Made by a program: the position numbers and the translations under genes
Part shown: one piece after another, positions 5,850 through 7,519 of the stretch
How the letters are laid out: the number at the start of each line of letters is the position of its first letter
How positions within the stretch are numbered: the first letter of the stretch is position 1
Notes under the pieces: generated by a model
Told to the model about the DNA's origin: nothing
What the model saw: the letters and a program-made list of their open reading frames with translations, nothing else
The model's database searches: none
Assembly (NCBI GenBank): GCA_045106295.1
Contig: JBGCEI010000115.1
Coordinates: 1 to 7,519, forward strand
Reading direction: 5' to 3'
DNA from: WTJX01 sp045106295
GTDB taxonomy: Bacteria; Bacteroidota; Bacteroidia; Cytophagales; JAAEPT01
Length of the DNA: 7,519 nt

Positions 5850-7208
5850 ATGCTTAATATATCCAACTATAAGGTTGACGAGGCAATAAAAAATCAAGGA
5901 CCTTCGTCTTTTTCAAAGGTGACTAATCCTAAAGGAGCAAAAATGCTTACTTATTGGATGATAGGTGTAGCTTTGTTTTTTATTATCATTTTATTTTTGC
6001 CATGGACACAAAATGTGCGGTCTGAAGGCTATGTAACTACTTTAAAACCCGAGCAAAGACCACAATCTATCCACTCGATAATTGCTGGTAGAATAGAAAA
6101 ATGGCATGTAAGGGAAGGGCAGTTAGTAACTGAAGGTGATACCATTGTTTCTATCTCAGAGATTAAGCCTAGCTATTTGGATCCTAAATTGCTAGATAGG
6201 ATAAAAAGTCAAATTGAAGCAAAACAGAAAGGAATAGTTGCTTATGAAAGCAAGATTGTTGCATTAGATAATCAAATCAATGCAATTAGGCAATCAATGC
6301 AATTAAAATTAAAGCAAGCTCAAAATAAGTATGCTCAATCTAAATTGAAATTAGCTTCCGATAGTGCTAAATACAATTCTGCAAAAACAGATTTCAATAT
6401 TGCTAATAAACAATATGAAAGGATATATGGTTTGTATGAAAAAGGAATTAAATCATTAACTGCTGTAGAAGAAAAGCGAGCTAAGTTACAGTCAGGTAAT
6501 GCCAAGATTGTTTCCGCTGAGAATAATATATTGATAAGTCAAAATAACTTGATTAACGCAAAGCTACAATTAAGCTCATTAAAAGCAGAATATTTAGATA
6601 AAGAGTCTAAAGCTTTTTCTGATAAATTTAGTGCTGAGACTATGTTGTTTGAAGGGACAAGTCAATTATTGAAAATGAAAAATCAGTTAACAAACTATGA
6701 AATTAGAAATGGTTACTATCATGTGGTAGCTCCGCAAGACTGTTATATTACTAGAGCTATAGTTCCAGGTATTGGTGAATTGATAAAAGAAGGAAATCCT
6801 ATTGTCTCCATTATGCCAGCAGATTATCAATTAGCAGTAGAATTATATATAAACCCTGTTGATTATGCTTTAATTCACAAAGGGGAGCATGTACGGCTTT
6901 TGTTTGATGGTTGGCCTGCAGTTGTGTTTTCTGGTTGGCCAAATACATCAGTAGGGTCTTATGGAGGTAAAATTGTGGCTATTGATCAAAATATATCATC
7001 TAACACGAAGTATAGGATTTTAATTGGTCATGAAGCTGGTCAACGAGATTGGCCTGATGCATTGAGAGTTGGTTCAGGAGCTGTAGGTATGGCATTACTA
7101 AATGATGTGCCGTTATGGTATGAACTTTGGCGGAATTTGAGTGGTTTCCCTCCTGAATATTATACGGGAATCAATGAAGATGAAGAGTATAAAAAGTCTG
7201 ATTATTAA
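5850..7208 (+). CDS. HlyD-family periplasmic adaptor (membrane fusion protein)
   Basis: A 452-residue adaptor that should bridge the ABC protein and the TolC-like outer-membrane channel. Residues 1-32 are cytoplasmic and 33-51 form a single TM anchor. The first lipoyl half is at about 72-105 (IIAGRIEKWHVREGQLVTEGD), and a long, Q/N/S/K-rich helical hairpin spans about 112-285. The second lipoyl half (about 290-322) contains VVAPQDCYITRAIVPGIGELI. A beta-barrel domain follows, with VELYINPVDYALIHKGEHV at 330-348. At the hairpin tip R191-x3-L195-x6-S202 matches the pattern that AcrA/HlyD adaptors use to contact TolC. The start codon lies 2 bases after the ABC stop (TAATAATG), implying translational coupling; no Shine-Dalgarno is visible. 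The C-terminal tail (425-452) is acidic near its end. The substrate cannot be inferred. Confidence 0.92.
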   Translation: MLNISNYKVDEAIKNQGPSSFSKVTNPKGAKMLTYWMIGVALFFIIILFLPWTQNVRSEGYVTTLKPEQRPQSIHSIIAGRIEKWHVREGQLVTEGDTIVSISEIKPSYLDPKLLDRIKSQIEAKQKGIVAYESKIVALDNQINAIRQSMQLKLKQAQNKYAQSKLKLASDSAKYNSAKTDFNIANKQYERIYGLYEKGIKSLTAVEEKRAKLQSGNAKIVSAENNILISQNNLINAKLQLSSLKAEYLDKESKAFSDKFSAETMLFEGTSQLLKMKNQLTNYEIRNGYYHVVAPQDCYITRAIVPGIGELIKEGNPIVSIMPADYQLAVELYINPVDYALIHKGEHVRLLFDGWPAVVFSGWPNTSVGSYGGKIVAIDQNISSNTKYRILIGHEAGQRDWPDALRVGSGAVGMALLNDVPLWYELWRNLSGFPPEYYTGINEDEEYKKSDY

Positions 7209-7219
7209 ATTGGTTTAGT

Positions 7220-7519
7220 ATGATAAAGAAGCTATTTAAGTACTTTATTTTATTTTTTTGTGGTTCCTTGTTTTCTCAAGATACTACACTACTAACCAAT
7301 ACATTATCGTTAGATCAGTTATACGGTATTGTCCTTCAATATCATCCTGTTGCTAAACAAGCTGAAATTTTAATTAAAAAAGGGAAACAACAATTAAGAG
7401 CTTCTAGAGGAGCTTTTGATCCTAAGTTTTATAGCAGTTTTTCAGAAAAAGAATTCAAAGGAAAAGATTATTATAATTTAGCAGAGACAGGTTTAAAAAT
7501 ACCCACCTGGTATGGTATC
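7220..7519 (+). CDS. TolC-family outer-membrane efflux protein (N-terminal part)
   Basis: The first 100 codons of an open frame that runs off the right edge. Residues 1-20 form a Sec signal peptide: a basic start (MIKKLFK), a hydrophobic core (YFILFF) and a probable cleavage site after LFSQ. The mature part begins with the usual outer-membrane efflux protein pattern, LDQLYGIVLQYHPVAKQAEI (31-50), followed by a helix and then GAFDPKFYSSF (64-74), the family's transition from the periplasmic helices to the first beta strand. C14 is in the signal but lacks a proper lipobox, so a lipoprotein is unlikely. It starts 11 bases after the adaptor stop and should be in the same operon. It would be the outer-membrane exit duct for the ABC/HlyD pair. 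Confidence 0.88.
   Translation, partial: MIKKLFKYFILFFCGSLFSQDTTLLTNTLSLDQLYGIVLQYHPVAKQAEILIKKGKQQLRASRGAFDPKFYSSFSEKEFKGKDYYNLAETGLKIPTWYGI

Noticed and set aside
5502..5897. Minus-strand open frame of 131 codons overlapping the ABC and adaptor genes
   Set aside because: It is antisense to the conserved end of the ATPase domain and shows no domain-like pattern. Its openness follows from the codon use of the real gene.
7259..7264. Lipoprotein signal in the TolC-like protein (Cys14)
   Set aside because: The residues before Cys14 are L-F-F, which is not a lipobox. A Sec signal cleaved after LFSQ fits better.

Overview
The window looks like ordinary chromosome from a member of the Bacteroidota, probably a flavobacterium- or cytophaga-like lineage. 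The reasons are: AT-rich DNA with no strong Shine-Dalgarno sequences; a Bacteroidota-type promoter (TTG, 19 bases, TAnnTTTG) in front of a tRNA gene; a PhoH ATPase beside a divergent DUF62 protein, an arrangement I recall from this phylum; and a ComEC without a metallo-beta-lactamase domain. No mobile elements, CRISPR arrays or insertion sequences were seen. Base composition looks uniform by eye, so there is no sign of recent transfer.

Layout. The left part (1-897) lies on the minus strand: a tRNA-Leu(CAA), with a DUF62 (SAM hydroxide adenosyltransferase family) gene upstream of it. A short AT-rich divergent region (898-996) separates these from two tightly spaced plus-strand genes, phoH (997-1929, TTG start) and a comEC-like DNA-uptake channel gene (1941-3956). 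A 130-base AT-rich gap follows. A second plus-strand operon then runs off the right edge: an ABC exporter-like protein (4087-5847), an HlyD-family periplasmic adaptor (5850-7208) and the first 100 codons of a TolC-family outer-membrane protein (7220 onward). Gaps in this operon are 2 and 11 bases.

How the genes fit together. The last three genes have the gene order of a type I secretion or tripartite efflux system spanning both membranes. The adaptor has a TM anchor, split lipoyl halves, a long helical hairpin and the R-x3-L-x6-S tip pattern used to dock on TolC. The TolC-like protein has a signal peptide. The motor is odd: its nucleotide-binding domain keeps the Walker A motif and the Walker B aspartate but has lost the Q-loop Gln, the LSGGQ signature, the catalytic Glu, the D-loop and the H-switch His. 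It would be expected to bind ATP but hydrolyse it poorly or not at all. This is the most interesting observation in the window. The second is that the DUF62 protein appears to lack two of the three residues of the water-activating Asp/Arg/His triad described for the family.
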